Shown here one piece after another: positions 47,005 to 57,383 of a stretch of DNA of 64,000 nt. Location: contig NZ_PDBX01000001.1 in the NCBI RefSeq assembly GCF_002564105.1, forward strand, positions 248,001 through 312,000, written 5' to 3'. Source of the stretch: Collimonas sp. PA-H2. GTDB lineage: Bacteria > Pseudomonadota > Gammaproteobacteria > Burkholderiales > Burkholderiaceae_D. Both the position numbers and the translations under genes were made by a program. A model generated the notes under the pieces. The model searched no databases. It saw only the letters and a program-made list of their open reading frames with translations, and was not told the DNA's origin. Within the stretch, counting starts at the first letter, position 1; each line of letters opens with the position of its first letter.

Positions 47005-48261
47005 TCAATGCGCCTTGACGGCAGGTACGGACGAAGACGCAGAAGCGCTGGCGGATGCCGCGGCATTTTTAAGCGCCGGCGCCGGCGCGGACTCCACCAC
47101 AAGCTGCTCACCCGCCTGCAACCCCGACAGGACTTGCGCCATCTGCTGGTTGCGGACGCCGATCCTGATCGCGCGCGAGCTGACTTGCTGATTGGCGTCG
47201 ACCACCTTCACCCGATAACTGCCGTCGGCTTCCGGCTTACCCAGCAACGCCACCGGCAGCAGCACGGCATCGCGCGCCTGCGCCAGCACAAAGCGCACTT
47301 GCGTGCTCATGCCGCTCATCAGTTCTTCTTGCGGATTATCGACTTCGAACAAGACGTTATAGAAAGTCTGCTTGCCCTGCTCGCCCGAACCATCGGCCGG
47401 CACCGGAACCACTTGCCGCAGCTTGCCGCTCCAGCGCTTGCCGGGATAACCGGGGGTGGTGAAATAGGCAGTCATGCCTTTGCGCAGCAGCGGCACGTCG
47501 ATTTCCGCCACCCGCGCCTGCACCGTCAGGCGGCTGAGGTCAGCGATCCGCACCAGTGGCGCAACCGGCTGGCCGGCGCTGACCATCTGCCCGGTGCGCG
47601 CCCCCACCGATACCACCGTGCCGCTGATCGGCGCCAGCACCTGGGTATGGCTGCGCGTGACATCATCGTCTTTGACGGTCGCCTCGATCTGACGAATCTG
47701 GGCATTGATGGCCTCGACCTTGGCGGCGGCGGAATACATGCTCATGCGGCTCGATTCATAGGATTCCTCGCGGGTAGCGTTTTCCGCTTTCAGCTGCGTC
47801 TGCCGCTTGTATTGCAATTCGGCGAAGTCCTGCTGCGCGCGCTGGTCCGCCAGCTCCGCCTGCAGCCTTGCCAGCTGGGCGCGATTGCTCTCGACCCGCG
47901 CCGATGGCAAGGTCGGCGTGATTTCGACCACCATCTTGCCCGCCTTGACGTCGTCGCCCACCATCACCAGCACATCCTTGATCTGGCCCGATACCTGCGC
48001 CATCACATCGCTGTACTTATGCAACTGCAGCTTGCCGTTGGCAAACACTGCCTGTTCGATATCGCCACGCTGCACCGCTTCCGTCTGCAGGCGCACCGGC
48101 GCCGGCCTGGGCGGCGGAGGCGGCCGCTGCAAGAGTCCTTTCCACAACAGGAAGCCGGCGCCGACGGCGATCAGCGCAGCCAGGATAGCAATCAGCCAGC
48201 GGCGACTGGAATGGCCGAAAGAATTTAGCGCAGCGGACTTGTCGGTCGGTTCAGCAGTCAT
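47005..48261 (-). CDS. HlyD/MacA-like periplasmic adaptor subunit
   Basis: A 418-residue membrane fusion protein. A transmembrane anchor at about 22-42 is followed by a Pro-rich linker, a biotinyl-lipoyl domain (about 65-110 and 215-240, with VLAPISGTVVSVGARTGQMVSAGQPVAPLVRI), a coiled-coil hairpin (about 118-205) and beta-barrel domains. The sequence is closest in style to MacA, but no MacB gene follows; the outer-membrane lipoprotein gene starts at once. The C-terminus is Ala/Ser-rich. A MITE-like element separates it from the ABC exporter gene upstream. Confidence 0.9.
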   Translation of the reverse strand: MTAEPTDKSAALNSFGHSSRRWLIAILAALIAVGAGFLLWKGLLQRPPPPPRPAPVRLQTEAVQRGDIEQAVFANGKLQLHKYSDVMAQVSGQIKDVLVMVGDDVKAGKMVVEITPTLPSARVESNRAQLARLQAELADQRAQQDFAELQYKRQTQLKAENATREESYESSRMSMYSAAAKVEAINAQIRQIEATVKDDDVTRSHTQVLAPISGTVVSVGARTGQMVSAGQPVAPLVRIADLSRLTVQARVAEIDVPLLRKGMTAYFTTPGYPGKRWSGKLRQVVPVPADGSGEQGKQTFYNVLFEVDNPQEELMSGMSTQVRFVLAQARDAVLLPVALLGKPEADGSYRVKVVDANQQVSSRAIRIGVRNQQMAQVLSGLQAGEQLVVESAPAPALKNAAASASASASSSVPAVKAH

Positions 48262-48292
48262 TGATGCAAACTCAGGGTTAATCAGTTTCAGT

Positions 48293-48471
48293 CTAGTGCA
48301 GTGTTTCGCATGTAATGGCGCTTAAAAATGGTGTATTTTCGTGTCAGGCTAGGCGGATGGCCGCCCCGCGCAAACCGGAGCGATAGTGAGCTATCGCGAG
48401 GATTTGCAACGACGCATGGCGCGAAAAGACGCCGTTTATTAAGTGTCATTATGTGCGAAACACTGCACTAG
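48293..48471. mobile_element. MITE-like element with long terminal inverted repeats
   Basis: The ends CTAGTGCAGTGTTTCGCA (48293-48310) and its perfect complement (48454-48471) are 179 bases apart, outer edge to outer edge. The similarity continues inward imperfectly for about 50 bases at each end. CTAG at both edges could be a target-site duplication. No coding capacity. It occupies most of the gap between the ABC exporter and the HlyD-type gene. Confidence 0.65.
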
Positions 48472-48493
48472 GTTAAATACAGACAGCAGCGGC

Positions 48494-50377
48494 TTAAGCC
48501 GGTTCCGTCTGCGCTCCGCCCACGGTTGCAGCCGGCGCGCTTTCTTCATCCACCTCTTCGCCCAGGAAACCGCCGCTCTGGTGCGCCCACAGGCGCGCGT
48601 ACAAGCCGCCCTGTTCCAGCAGGCTGCGGTGATCGCCCTGCTCGACGATGCGGCCCTTGTCGAGCACGATCAGACGGTCCATCGCGGCAATGGTTGACAG
48701 ACGATGGGCGATCGCCACCACGGTCTTGCCTTCCATCAGGCGGTACAAGCTGGCCTGGATCGCCGCTTCGACTTCCGAATCGAGGGCACTGGTGGCTTCG
48801 TCCAGCAGCAGGATAGGCGCGTCTTTCAGCATCACGCGGGCGATCGCGATGCGCTGGCGCTGGCCGCCGGAAAGCTTGACGCCGCGTTCGCCGACGTGGG
48901 CGTCGTAGCCGGTGCGGCCCTTGGGATCGGTCAGGGTCAGGATGAACTCGTGCGCCTCGGCCCGCTTCGCCGCCGTCAGCATATCGGCATCGGTAGCGTC
49001 CGGACGGCCGTACAGCAGATTGTCGCGTACCGAGCGGTGCAGCAAGGAAGTATCCTGCGTCACCATGCCGACCTGCGCCCGCAAGCTGTCCTGGGTCACA
49101 TGCGAAATATCCTGGCCATCGATCAGGATGCGGCCCTGTTCGACATCGTAGAAACGCAGCAGCAGGTTGACAATGGTCGATTTGCCGGCGCCGGAACGGC
49201 CTACCAGGCCGATCTTTTCACCGGGCCGTATCTGCAGCGACAACTGGTCGATCACCGGCCGCTGGCCGCCGTAGGCAAAGCCGACCTGCTCGAAATCGAG
49301 CTTGCCCTGGCTGACCTGCAACGGTTTGGCGTCGGCCTGGTCCAGCACGGCGTGCGGCCGCGACAAGGTATTGATGCCGTCCTGCACCGTGCCGACCTGC
49401 TCGAACAAGGAAGCGAATTCCCACATCACCCAATGCGAAATGCCGTTCAGGCGCAAGGCCATCGCCGTCGCCGCAGCAACCGCGCCGATGCCGACCTGGC
49501 CCTGGGTCCACAGCCACAGGGCAGCGCCAGCTGTGCTCAGGATCAGCAGCATGCTCAAGGTGTGGTTGACGATTTCAAAGCTTGTCACCAGGCGCATCTG
49601 GCCGTGCACGGTCTGCAGGAATTCCTGCATCGCCGAGCGCGCATAACCGGCTTCGCGGCCAGCGTGCGAGAACAGCTTGACCGTCGCGATATTGGTGTAG
49701 GCATCGGTAATGCGGCCAGTCATCAGCGAGCGCGCATCGGCCTGGGTTTTGGCGACCTTGCTCAGGCGCGGCACGAAATAGCGCAGCGCCAGCGTATACA
49801 AGGCGAGCCAGCTCAGGAACGGCACCAGCATCCAGCCGCTGAAGCTGCCCACCACCGCCACCATGGTGAAGAAGTAGATCACCACGAACACCAGGATGTC
49901 GCACAGGATCATGCAGACGTCGCGCACAGCCAGCGAAGTCTGCATCACCTTGGTGGCGACCCGGCCGGCGAATTCATCTTGATAAAAATGCATGCTTTGA
50001 TTCAGCATCAGGCGATGGAATTTCCAGCGCAGCAGCATCGGGAAATTGCCTGCCAGCGCTTGCTGCTTGAACATGCTTTGCAAGGCGACCACGATGGGAC
50101 TGGCCAGCAAGATAGCCGCCAGCAACAGCAGGTTGCTGCTTTCGTGGGTCCACAGCGTGGACGGTTCGGCATGGCCGAGCCAGTCGACGATGCGCCCCAT
50201 CATGGCAAACAGTAAAGCCTCGAAGGCGCCGGTGACGGCGGTCAGCAAGGTCATGGCGATAATATAAGGGCGCAAGCCCTTGGTGCAGGCCCAGACAAAC
50301 GCAAAAAATCCGCGCGGCGGCGGCGTCATGACCGTATCCGGATAAGGATGCAACAGTCTTTCAAACCAACCAAACAT
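48494..50377 (-). CDS. ABC exporter (fused membrane and ATPase domains, MsbA/MDR type)
   Basis: A 627-residue half-transporter. The membrane domain (about 30-340) has six helices. The ATPase has Walker A VGRSGAGKST, signature LSGGQRQRIAIARVML, Walker B ILLLDEATSALD and His in VVAIAHRLSTI. An Ala/Glu-rich tail follows. ATG 50377 (MFGWFERLLHPYPD) has GGAG upstream; the frame can extend 33 residues further without similarity. It is co-directional with the adaptor and channel genes. The substrate is unknown. Confidence 0.93.
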   Translation of the reverse strand: MFGWFERLLHPYPDTVMTPPPRGFFAFVWACTKGLRPYIIAMTLLTAVTGAFEALLFAMMGRIVDWLGHAEPSTLWTHESSNLLLLAAILLASPIVVALQSMFKQQALAGNFPMLLRWKFHRLMLNQSMHFYQDEFAGRVATKVMQTSLAVRDVCMILCDILVFVVIYFFTMVAVVGSFSGWMLVPFLSWLALYTLALRYFVPRLSKVAKTQADARSLMTGRITDAYTNIATVKLFSHAGREAGYARSAMQEFLQTVHGQMRLVTSFEIVNHTLSMLLILSTAGAALWLWTQGQVGIGAVAAATAMALRLNGISHWVMWEFASLFEQVGTVQDGINTLSRPHAVLDQADAKPLQVSQGKLDFEQVGFAYGGQRPVIDQLSLQIRPGEKIGLVGRSGAGKSTIVNLLLRFYDVEQGRILIDGQDISHVTQDSLRAQVGMVTQDTSLLHRSVRDNLLYGRPDATDADMLTAAKRAEAHEFILTLTDPKGRTGYDAHVGERGVKLSGGQRQRIAIARVMLKDAPILLLDEATSALDSEVEAAIQASLYRLMEGKTVVAIAHRLSTIAAMDRLIVLDKGRIVEQGDHRSLLEQGGLYARLWAHQSGGFLGEEVDEESAPAATVGGAQTEPA

Positions 50378-50701
50378 GGAACGCTCCAAAAAATAGGCAG
50401 GGCAAAAACGGCCCAAGCCAGACAGTATATTGTAAATGTTGCAGGCGCTTCTACCTGGCAATGGAAGAAACAGCACAGGTCGGATTGAGGTAGTGTAAAC
50501 CGACGATGCCGGCCAGGAATGACCGGCAATTGCGCTGCAGTGGGATGCAAGGTGACGGGCCGGGAACTTCCCTTAAGAGAGGCGGATCCACCTGCCCGAA
50601 CACGCGGGGCTGGTTTTGCCTGGGCTAATCCAAGCTATTGTTTTTTCGCCAAATTAACCGCGTCAAGAAGCAGGACGGTTTTTTAACCCTGCTTCTTGAT
50701 T
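50378..50701 (-). terminator. Intergenic region with a terminator-like hairpin after opgD
   Basis: The 324-base gap carries a hairpin right after the opgD stop: TCAAGAAGCAGG (50663-50674) and its complement (50688-50699) around a 13-base loop. No proper T-run follows on the minus strand. The rest should hold the promoter of the ABC exporter gene. No gene seen. Confidence 0.5.
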
Positions 50702-52297
50702 TCAATAATGGCGTTTTTCCGGCGCTGGCGGAGTCCATTGGTATAACCAGGTCTCGCTTAAAGGCTGGCCATCGGCCGCCAGATATACCCGCACGTCAAT
50801 CGGCTCGACGCTGTCGTCGGTCGGCTTCAGGTCGAACATTGCGCGGTAACCGTGAATTGCATCCAGCGGGCGCGCTGAACTGATCTCTATCTTACCACGG
50901 GAGGCGCTGATCATCGGCTGCACCTTGGCATCCTTGCCCAGCAGAGCTAGGTCGCCGCCAGCGAAATCGATGGCGAAACGGCGCGAGTAATAAGCGCGCT
51001 TCTGGCCGATCACGCCGCCCATGCCGGTACGGGTTGCGACCACTTGCGCCAGCGGCGAAGCGAACGGCATCTTGGCGCCCCAGTGCAGGCGATAGGCAAA
51101 CAGGCGCTCCTGCCCTGCCTGCGGCTTATCGGCAGGATTCCAGAACGCCACGATGTTGTCGAAGGTTTCATCGACGGTGGGGATTTCCACCAGCTGTACC
51201 GCGCCCTTGCCCCAGCCGGCCTTCGGCTCCACCCACAAGCTCGGGCGGCGGTCGTAGAACACGCCATCGTCCTGGTAGTGATCGAAATTACGGTCGCGCT
51301 GCAGCAGGCCGAAGCCGCGCGGATTCTCGTCCTGGTAGGCATTGAAACGCAGATGCTCGGGGTTGACCAGCGGCCGCCAGACCCACTCGCCATTGCCGCG
51401 CTGCATGGACAAGCCGTCGGAGTCGTGGATTTCAGGACGCCAGTCGTCGCTGGCGCCGGCGCGGCGGTCATTCTCGCCGTACTGGAACATGCTGGTCAGC
51501 GGCGCAATCCCCATCCGCTCTATCGTCTTGCGCGGATACAGGGCGACGTCGACATCCATCACCATGGTCGCCGATGGTTGGATCTCGAAGCGGTAGGCGC
51601 CGGAAACGCTGGGCGAATCAAGCAAGGCGTACACCACCAGCTTGCCCGAATCCTTGGCCGGACGCTCCAGCCAGAAGTGGGTGAACATGGGAAATTCTTC
51701 CGGCCGTTCCATGCCGCAATCGATCGCCAAGCCACGCGCCGACAAACCGTATTGCCACTCGGCGCCGACGGCGCGGAAATAGCTGGCGCCCAGGAAAGCC
51801 GTGATGTCGCGCTGCAGGTCGGTGTGGAAATTCACGCGGAAGCCGGCAAAGCCGAGGTCTTTCGGCATGTGTTCCGCCTTCAGGCCGCTCTTGCCGTAAT
51901 TGAACATGGCTGGATCGTAGGCCAGTTCTTGCGCCTGGCCGTTCTTCAATTCATAAATCTGCACCGGGTTCTTGAAAAACAGGCCGAGATGAAAGAACTT
52001 GACCTGGAAACGCAACTGATCCTTGCTCCACAAGGCATGATCGTCGCGATAACCGATGGCCTGGTATTTATCCCAGTCGAGCGCCTTGACCTCGTCCGGA
52101 ATATGATTCTCCGGCAACTTGTATGGCTGGGCGGCGAGCTGCCGGGCCTGGCCTTTCAGCCAGGCATAATCGAAAGCCTGCGGCGCGCCCAGGAATTTCA
52201 GCTGCCCTGGCGCATTCGCCGCGGCCAGCAGCGAACTAGCAGGGAAACCGGCAGCGGCAAGTGCTGCCGACGCTTTCAGAAAATCACGTCGTAACAT
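50702..52297 (-). CDS. opgD: Glucan biosynthesis protein D (periplasmic, Tat-exported)
   Basis: A 531-residue OpgG/OpgD-family protein for osmoregulated periplasmic glucan synthesis. The N-terminus MLRRDFLKASAALAAAGFPAS is a twin-arginine signal, as in E. coli OpgD. Conserved stretches include [81 protein letters not shown] and AFWNPADKPQAGQ. It is a paralogue of opgG at 54950 and lies directly downstream of opgH. Confidence 0.93.
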   Translation of the reverse strand: MLRRDFLKASAALAAAGFPASSLLAAANAPGQLKFLGAPQAFDYAWLKGQARQLAAQPYKLPENHIPDEVKALDWDKYQAIGYRDDHALWSKDQLRFQVKFFHLGLFFKNPVQIYELKNGQAQELAYDPAMFNYGKSGLKAEHMPKDLGFAGFRVNFHTDLQRDITAFLGASYFRAVGAEWQYGLSARGLAIDCGMERPEEFPMFTHFWLERPAKDSGKLVVYALLDSPSVSGAYRFEIQPSATMVMDVDVALYPRKTIERMGIAPLTSMFQYGENDRRAGASDDWRPEIHDSDGLSMQRGNGEWVWRPLVNPEHLRFNAYQDENPRGFGLLQRDRNFDHYQDDGVFYDRRPSLWVEPKAGWGKGAVQLVEIPTVDETFDNIVAFWNPADKPQAGQERLFAYRLHWGAKMPFASPLAQVVATRTGMGGVIGQKRAYYSRRFAIDFAGGDLALLGKDAKVQPMISASRGKIEISSARPLDAIHGYRAMFDLKPTDDSVEPIDVRVYLAADGQPLSETWLYQWTPPAPEKRHY

Positions 52298-52361
52298 GGT
52301 GCTCCTTGTTTGATGATGTCGATGGCTGCGGCATGGCGCTGGTGTTGCATCAAGCCTTGGT

Positions 52362-54938
52362 TCAGGCTTTGAGCAAAGCCTGCCAGCGCCGGTTGGCCGC
52401 AGCCGAATTCCAGATCTCGAAATGCAGGCGAGACAGCGTCAGGGGGTCGTCCAGCAGCGCATTTTTCTGGCGCGGCGTCAGGCTGTCGGGGCCGCCTTTC
52501 AGGGCGTTGTCGAGCAACGCAGCACGCGCCGCCTGGGTCGCCGCCGGCACCGCTGGACGCGCCGTCACCGCCGCGCACAGCAAAGCGTTGATTACCGGAT
52601 CGACTACTGCATCGTTGAAACCCGCCAGCGTCTTGCCGTTGTCGTTATATGCCGTGGTTGCTGCAAGCTCCGGCGGCAGATCGACTTCTTCCGGGATCAC
52701 GAACAAACGCGCGTGGCGGAAGCTGCGGCCGAGCGTGACCCGGCTGGAAAAGACCGACAAGGGGATCGACAGCATCAGCGAACCGACGATAGGCAGCAGC
52801 CACCACAGGAAGCCCGGCTCCAGCCAGTACACAGCGCCGCCCCACAGCAAACCCAGCAAGGTATGGCCACCATGCCGGCGGCAAGCTTCGCCCCAGCTGG
52901 TTTCCGCATCTTCGCGCGGCGGCGATTTCCAGCTGATGGTCCAGCCAAGGAAGGCGCCGACCACGAAGCGCGTGTGGAACAGCATGCGCACCGGCGCCAG
53001 CAGCATCGAAAACAGCAGCTCCATGATCATGCTCAAGGTCAGCCGCACGGCGCCGCCGAACTCGCGTGCGCCCTTGGCCCAGATCAGCACCACGCTCAGC
53101 ACTTTCGGCAGGAATAGCAAGGTCGCCGTCGCGGTGAACAAAGCCAGCGCCCGCTCCGGATGCCATTCCGGCCACACCGGGAACAACTGCCCCGGCGTCA
53201 CGAAGTATTCCGGCGCCACCAGCGTATGCACCGCCAGCAATACCGTCGACAGCAGCAGCGACAGGAACCACAGCGGCGCCGACAGATAAGCCATGACGCC
53301 AGTCACGAACACCGCGCGGTGCACGGCATGCATGCCGCGCGCCAGGAACAGGCGGAAGTTCATCAGGTTGCCCTGGCACCAGCGGCGGTCGCGCTTCAGT
53401 TCGTCCAGCAGGTTAGGCGGCATTTCCTCGTAGCTGCCGGCCAGGTCGTAGGCAATCCAGACGCCCCAGCCGGCGCGCCGCATCAGCGCCGCTTCAACAA
53501 AGTCGTGGGAAAGAATCTCGCCGGCCAGCGCGCCCTCGCCCGGCAGCGGCGCCAGCGCGCAATGCTCCATGAAGGGCTGCAGGCGGATGATGGCGTTATG
53601 TCCCCAGTAATGCGACTCGCCCAGCTGCCAGTAATGCAGGCCGGCGGTAAACAAGGGGCCATACACGCGGGTCGAGAACTGCTGGATGCGGGCGTACAAG
53701 GTGTCGCGGCCGGCGGCGCGCGGCGCGGTCTGCACGATGCCGGCGGTGGGATTGGCTTCCATCAGGCGCACCAGCGTGGTCAGGCAAGCACCGCTCATGA
53801 CGCTGTCGGCATCGAGCACGATCATGTAGCTGTAGTTGGCGCCCCAGCGCCGGCAGAAGTCGTCGATGTTGCCGCTCTTGCGCTTGACGCGGCGGCGCCG
53901 GTGCCGGTAGAAAATGCGGCCGAAACCGCCCACCGTCTGGCACAGGCTGGCCCAGGCGTCCAGTTCGGCGCTGCAGATGTCGCTGTCGCCGCTGTCGCTC
54001 AGCACGAAAAAATCGAAACGGTCCAGCTCGCCGCTGGCCGCGACCGATTCGTAGGTCGCGCGCAGCCCGGCAAAGACCCGGGTCACGTCCTCATTACAGA
54101 TCGGCATCACGATGGCGGTCCGGGCGCTGGCCGGGATCGGTCCCGGCGCTGCCTCTTCGCGTGAGATCACATAGCGGTCGCTGCCCCGCATCAGCACCAG
54201 GAAGCCGGCCATGGCGGTCCAGAAGCCGGCCGAGACCCAGCAAAACAGCAAGGCGAACAAGCCCAGCGTCACCAGCTCCAGCGGTTTGTCGCCATGGTAG
54301 GGCAGCACGGCGCTCATGAAATAGGTCGCCATCGCGGTCTGCGCCAGCATCAGCATCAGCAGCACGATGCGGCGCAGATTGCCGCGCGATTTGCTCTCGT
54401 GCTGATCCTGGCTGTCTGCTGCGGCGACCGGCATTGGTTCCGGCTGCGGCAGCGCGGTCGAGCGTGCGGCCTTTTTGTAGCGGCGCTGCTTGGCGCGCGG
54501 ACGCAGGTCAAACTCGCGGTTGGCGCCTTCGACCCAGCGCACCAGCGGATTCAGGGTGCCCCAGGGATGGGCGACAATCGGCGTACGTTGCAGCGGCGGT
54601 GCAATCGCGATGCGCGAGCGGCCGCCGGCATCGATGCTGATCTGTGCCGCCGGCTGCGCCGACGGCGGTTCGGCAAAGGCCAGTTGCAAGCGCGCAGCGA
54701 CCGAACCATAGGCCGGGTTGGCATGGGCCAGCGTCGACAGCTCGCCGGGGCTGGCAGCGCTGCCAGCCGCCAAGGCCTGGTGCACCGCCGCCAGCGAACT
54801 GTCGCCGGCGGCGTCCAGTTGCGCGGACAACGCTGCGCGCCGCGCTGCCGAAAGCGGCAGGCGATCGAGATAACGCTCACTGATTCCAGGCGTCATATCA
54901 GACGAATCCTGCAGTTCGGCTGCACTCGGCGGTGACAT
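52362..54938 (-). CDS. opgH: Glucans biosynthesis glucosyltransferase H
   Basis: An 858-residue inner-membrane GT2 glucosyltransferase making the beta-1,2 backbone of periplasmic glucans. The GT domain has [33 protein letters not shown] and the [11 protein letters not shown] motif. There are two helices before it (about 195-260) and about six after it (560-720). The Ala-rich N-terminal region (1-190) is cytoplasmic. ATG 54938 was chosen; the ATG at 54896 is an alternative. It starts 11 bases after opgG, so the two are coupled. Confidence 0.95.
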   Translation of the reverse strand: MSPPSAAELQDSSDMTPGISERYLDRLPLSAARRAALSAQLDAAGDSSLAAVHQALAAGSAASPGELSTLAHANPAYGSVAARLQLAFAEPPSAQPAAQISIDAGGRSRIAIAPPLQRTPIVAHPWGTLNPLVRWVEGANREFDLRPRAKQRRYKKAARSTALPQPEPMPVAAADSQDQHESKSRGNLRRIVLLMLMLAQTAMATYFMSAVLPYHGDKPLELVTLGLFALLFCWVSAGFWTAMAGFLVLMRGSDRYVISREEAAPGPIPASARTAIVMPICNEDVTRVFAGLRATYESVAASGELDRFDFFVLSDSGDSDICSAELDAWASLCQTVGGFGRIFYRHRRRRVKRKSGNIDDFCRRWGANYSYMIVLDADSVMSGACLTTLVRLMEANPTAGIVQTAPRAAGRDTLYARIQQFSTRVYGPLFTAGLHYWQLGESHYWGHNAIIRLQPFMEHCALAPLPGEGALAGEILSHDFVEAALMRRAGWGVWIAYDLAGSYEEMPPNLLDELKRDRRWCQGNLMNFRLFLARGMHAVHRAVFVTGVMAYLSAPLWFLSLLLSTVLLAVHTLVAPEYFVTPGQLFPVWPEWHPERALALFTATATLLFLPKVLSVVLIWAKGAREFGGAVRLTLSMIMELLFSMLLAPVRMLFHTRFVVGAFLGWTISWKSPPREDAETSWGEACRRHGGHTLLGLLWGGAVYWLEPGFLWWLLPIVGSLMLSIPLSVFSSRVTLGRSFRHARLFVIPEEVDLPPELAATTAYNDNGKTLAGFNDAVVDPVINALLCAAVTARPAVPAATQAARAALLDNALKGGPDSLTPRQKNALLDDPLTLSRLHFEIWNSAAANRRWQALLKA

Positions 54939-54949
54939 CGGCTTGCGGT

Positions 54950-56509
54950 CTAGTTGGGCGGTAATATGTAGCTCCAGGTCTCAGATAAGGTAGTGCTGCC
55001 GCCGCGCAGAAAGCCGCGCAGCTCGACAGGCTTGTTGTCTTCATTGCGGCGTACCCGCACCGTCATGCGCCAGCCGCCGGTGGCGTCATTGCGCTCCACC
55101 TTGGTCTCCAGCACCTTGCCGTTGTCGTCAGAGCTGACCACGCCTTCCGGCTGCACCTTGTCCGACAGCTTCTTGAATACCGGACCGTCAAAATCGACCA
55201 CCAGGCCGATGCTGTTGTCATCGCTCTTCTTTAGCACGCCGAGGCCGCGCCGGGTCTGCGTCACCCACGACAAAGGCGGCCGCTTTTCCGCATCCTTCTG
55301 CCATGACAAAGTGTATTCCAGATTGAATGGCTGGCCTACCTTGGGCGCCGTTTCCGGCACCCAGAAGGCGACGATATTGTCATTGGTTTCGTCCGGGGTC
55401 GGGATCTGTACCAGCTCTACCCTGCCGTTGCCCCAGTTGCCCTTGGGCTGGACCCAGGCGCTGGGCCGCCTCTCATAGTGAGCGTCCAGGTCTTGATAAT
55501 CGGCAAAATTGCGGTCGCGCTGCATCAGGCCGAAGCCGGCTGGATTGCTCAACGAGTAGGATGTCACCAGCAAACGCTTGGGATTGACCAGCGGCCGCCA
55601 GATCCACTCGCCAGTACCGGAGGCCACCGACAAGCCGTCCGAATCGTGCACCTCAGGCCGGTAGTCCTCGACCTGCGAGCGCTGGTTGTCGCCGTGCAAG
55701 AACATGCTGGTGAGCGGCGCCAGCCCCAGCTTGCTGACGTTTTCACGCAAGTACAGCTGGGCCTTGACGTCGACCGTGGTATCCACGCCCGGCTTCAGCA
55801 CGAAGCGATAGGCGCCGGTCACGCGGCGCGAATTGAGCAGTGCGTAAATGGTCAGCTCCTTGTCGCTGGCCTTGGGCCGCTCGACCCAGAACTCCGTGAA
55901 ACGGGGAAACTCTTCGCCGGAACTGAGCCCGGTATCAATCGCCAGCCCCCGGGCCGAAAGGCCGTAGGTCTGGTCCTTGCCCAGCGCGCGGAAATAACTG
56001 GCGCCGAGAAAGGAGAGGACTTCGTCCTTGTATTTATTCGTATTCAGGGGAAAGTGCACGCGGAAGCCGGCGAAGCCTAGCGCGCGCATCTTGCGCGGGT
56101 CAACCTTGTTGGCGCCGAAATCGAAATCGCTGGGATCGAAACGGATTTCACGCACACTCTGGCCATTGATCTCGCTGATCTTTACCGGCTGGTCGAAGGA
56201 GTAGCCCTCATGGAAAAACGCCAGCTCGAAAGGCAGTTTCTGGCTGCGCCAGGCGGATTTTTCCGGGCGAAAGCGGATGTCCCTGTACTGCTCGAAATCG
56301 AGATTGCTGATTTCCTTGGGCAGATTGCTCTCAGGCTTGCTATAGGAACTGGCGGCCAGATCCTTTGCCTGCTTGGCAACGTTATTGAAATCGAAGGCAA
56401 ATGCGCCGTCTGGGCTTGCCAGCAGCAGCGCCACGGCAAATGGCAGGATGCGCACCCGGGCTAGAGCGGAAATACGCGTTTGCGTCCGCTGAGACAAATT
56501 CAAATACAT
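54950..56509 (-). CDS. opgG: Glucan biosynthesis protein G (periplasmic)
   Basis: A 519-residue periplasmic protein needed for glucan branching or assembly. A Sec-type signal peptide (residues about 1-38, ending DGAFAF) precedes [14 protein letters not shown]. Family stretches include [68 protein letters not shown] and [20 protein letters not shown] 56509 is preferred over a GTG at 56527. First gene of opgG-opgH-opgD. Confidence 0.94.
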   Translation of the reverse strand: MYLNLSQRTQTRISALARVRILPFAVALLLASPDGAFAFDFNNVAKQAKDLAASSYSKPESNLPKEISNLDFEQYRDIRFRPEKSAWRSQKLPFELAFFHEGYSFDQPVKISEINGQSVREIRFDPSDFDFGANKVDPRKMRALGFAGFRVHFPLNTNKYKDEVLSFLGASYFRALGKDQTYGLSARGLAIDTGLSSGEEFPRFTEFWVERPKASDKELTIYALLNSRRVTGAYRFVLKPGVDTTVDVKAQLYLRENVSKLGLAPLTSMFLHGDNQRSQVEDYRPEVHDSDGLSVASGTGEWIWRPLVNPKRLLVTSYSLSNPAGFGLMQRDRNFADYQDLDAHYERRPSAWVQPKGNWGNGRVELVQIPTPDETNDNIVAFWVPETAPKVGQPFNLEYTLSWQKDAEKRPPLSWVTQTRRGLGVLKKSDDNSIGLVVDFDGPVFKKLSDKVQPEGVVSSDDNGKVLETKVERNDATGGWRMTVRVRRNEDNKPVELRGFLRGGSTTLSETWSYILPPN

Positions 56510-56870
56510 TGGATTCCCATCTGACACTGCTTTGATTGACCTGCCCGACCAAGCCTTGCAGGCTTCATCGAGAGTAGGCGGTAGTCTATCAGTGTTCTAT
56601 AATTTTTTATATCCATCAGGCAATGAGTGAGTTGTGGCGCTTTACTGCCTGCGCCAGCAACGACCAAGACTTGCAACATTGATTGGCATAACTTGCCAAA
56701 TTGGCAGCAAAATGGCCTTGTCACGCGCCATTTCAGCAAAAACCCCCAGCCTGGGTTAACAGGCCCCGACTTTTAAGAGCAAGCATCGGCAACAAAGTTC
56801 CATCCGAAACTTATAGTAAGATCACGCTTTTAATACAAATCCGCCTCAAGCGGGCTCATGCAACGCGCCC
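56510..56870. other. Divergent intergenic region, opgG / folA
   Basis: 361 bases between divergent genes. Very AT-rich around 56590-56615 and 56810-56840, consistent with promoters on each side. No gene or clear structured element identified. Confidence 0.4.
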
Positions 56871-57383
56871 ATGACTTCACGCCTCACGATTATCGTCGCC
56901 ACCGACGCCAACAATGGCATCGGCATCCGCAACACCTTGCCCTGGCGCCTGCCGGAGGATCTGGCGCACTTTAAACGCACCACCTCGGGCCACGCCATCA
57001 TCATGGGCCGCAAGACCTTTGAATCGATAGGCCGGCCGCTGCCGCAGAGACGCAATATCGTCATCACCCGCAATGCCGATTGGCGTCACGACGGCGTCGA
57101 AAGCGCGCCCTCGCTGGCTGCCGCGGCGGCGCTGGTCGGCGACGCCGAGGCCTTCATCATCGGCGGCGCAGAGATTTACGCCGCGGCGCAAGACCTGGTG
57201 CAGCGCCTGATCGTCACAGAGATCCACCACAGCTTCGACTGCGACGCCTTCTACCCTGCCCGCGATCCGCTGCAATGGCAGGAAATCTCGCGCGAAAACC
57301 ACCATTCCGAAGCCAACGGTTTCGACTATGCTTTCGTGGTCTACCAGCGCCGGCCCGTCAGCGTCAGCGAGGCCAGCAGCTGA
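56871..57383 (+). CDS. folA: Dihydrofolate reductase
   Basis: A 170-residue enzyme reducing dihydrofolate to tetrahydrofolate with NADPH; the trimethoprim target. IVATDANNGIGIRNTLPWRLPEDLAHFKRTTSGHAIIMGRKTFESIGRPLPQRRNIVITRN is the complete family core, including the active-site acidic residue in LPEDL. AFIIGGAEIYAAAQ matches the second NADPH-binding motif. Normal length. Confidence 0.96.
   Translation: MTSRLTIIVATDANNGIGIRNTLPWRLPEDLAHFKRTTSGHAIIMGRKTFESIGRPLPQRRNIVITRNADWRHDGVESAPSLAAAAALVGDAEAFIIGGAEIYAAAQDLVQRLIVTEIHHSFDCDAFYPARDPLQWQEISRENHHSEANGFDYAFVVYQRRPVSVSEASS

Noticed and set aside
48704..50215. A 503-codon plus-strand frame opposite the ABC exporter gene
   Set aside because: Antisense shadow; His/Gln/Arg-rich, no recognisable domain.
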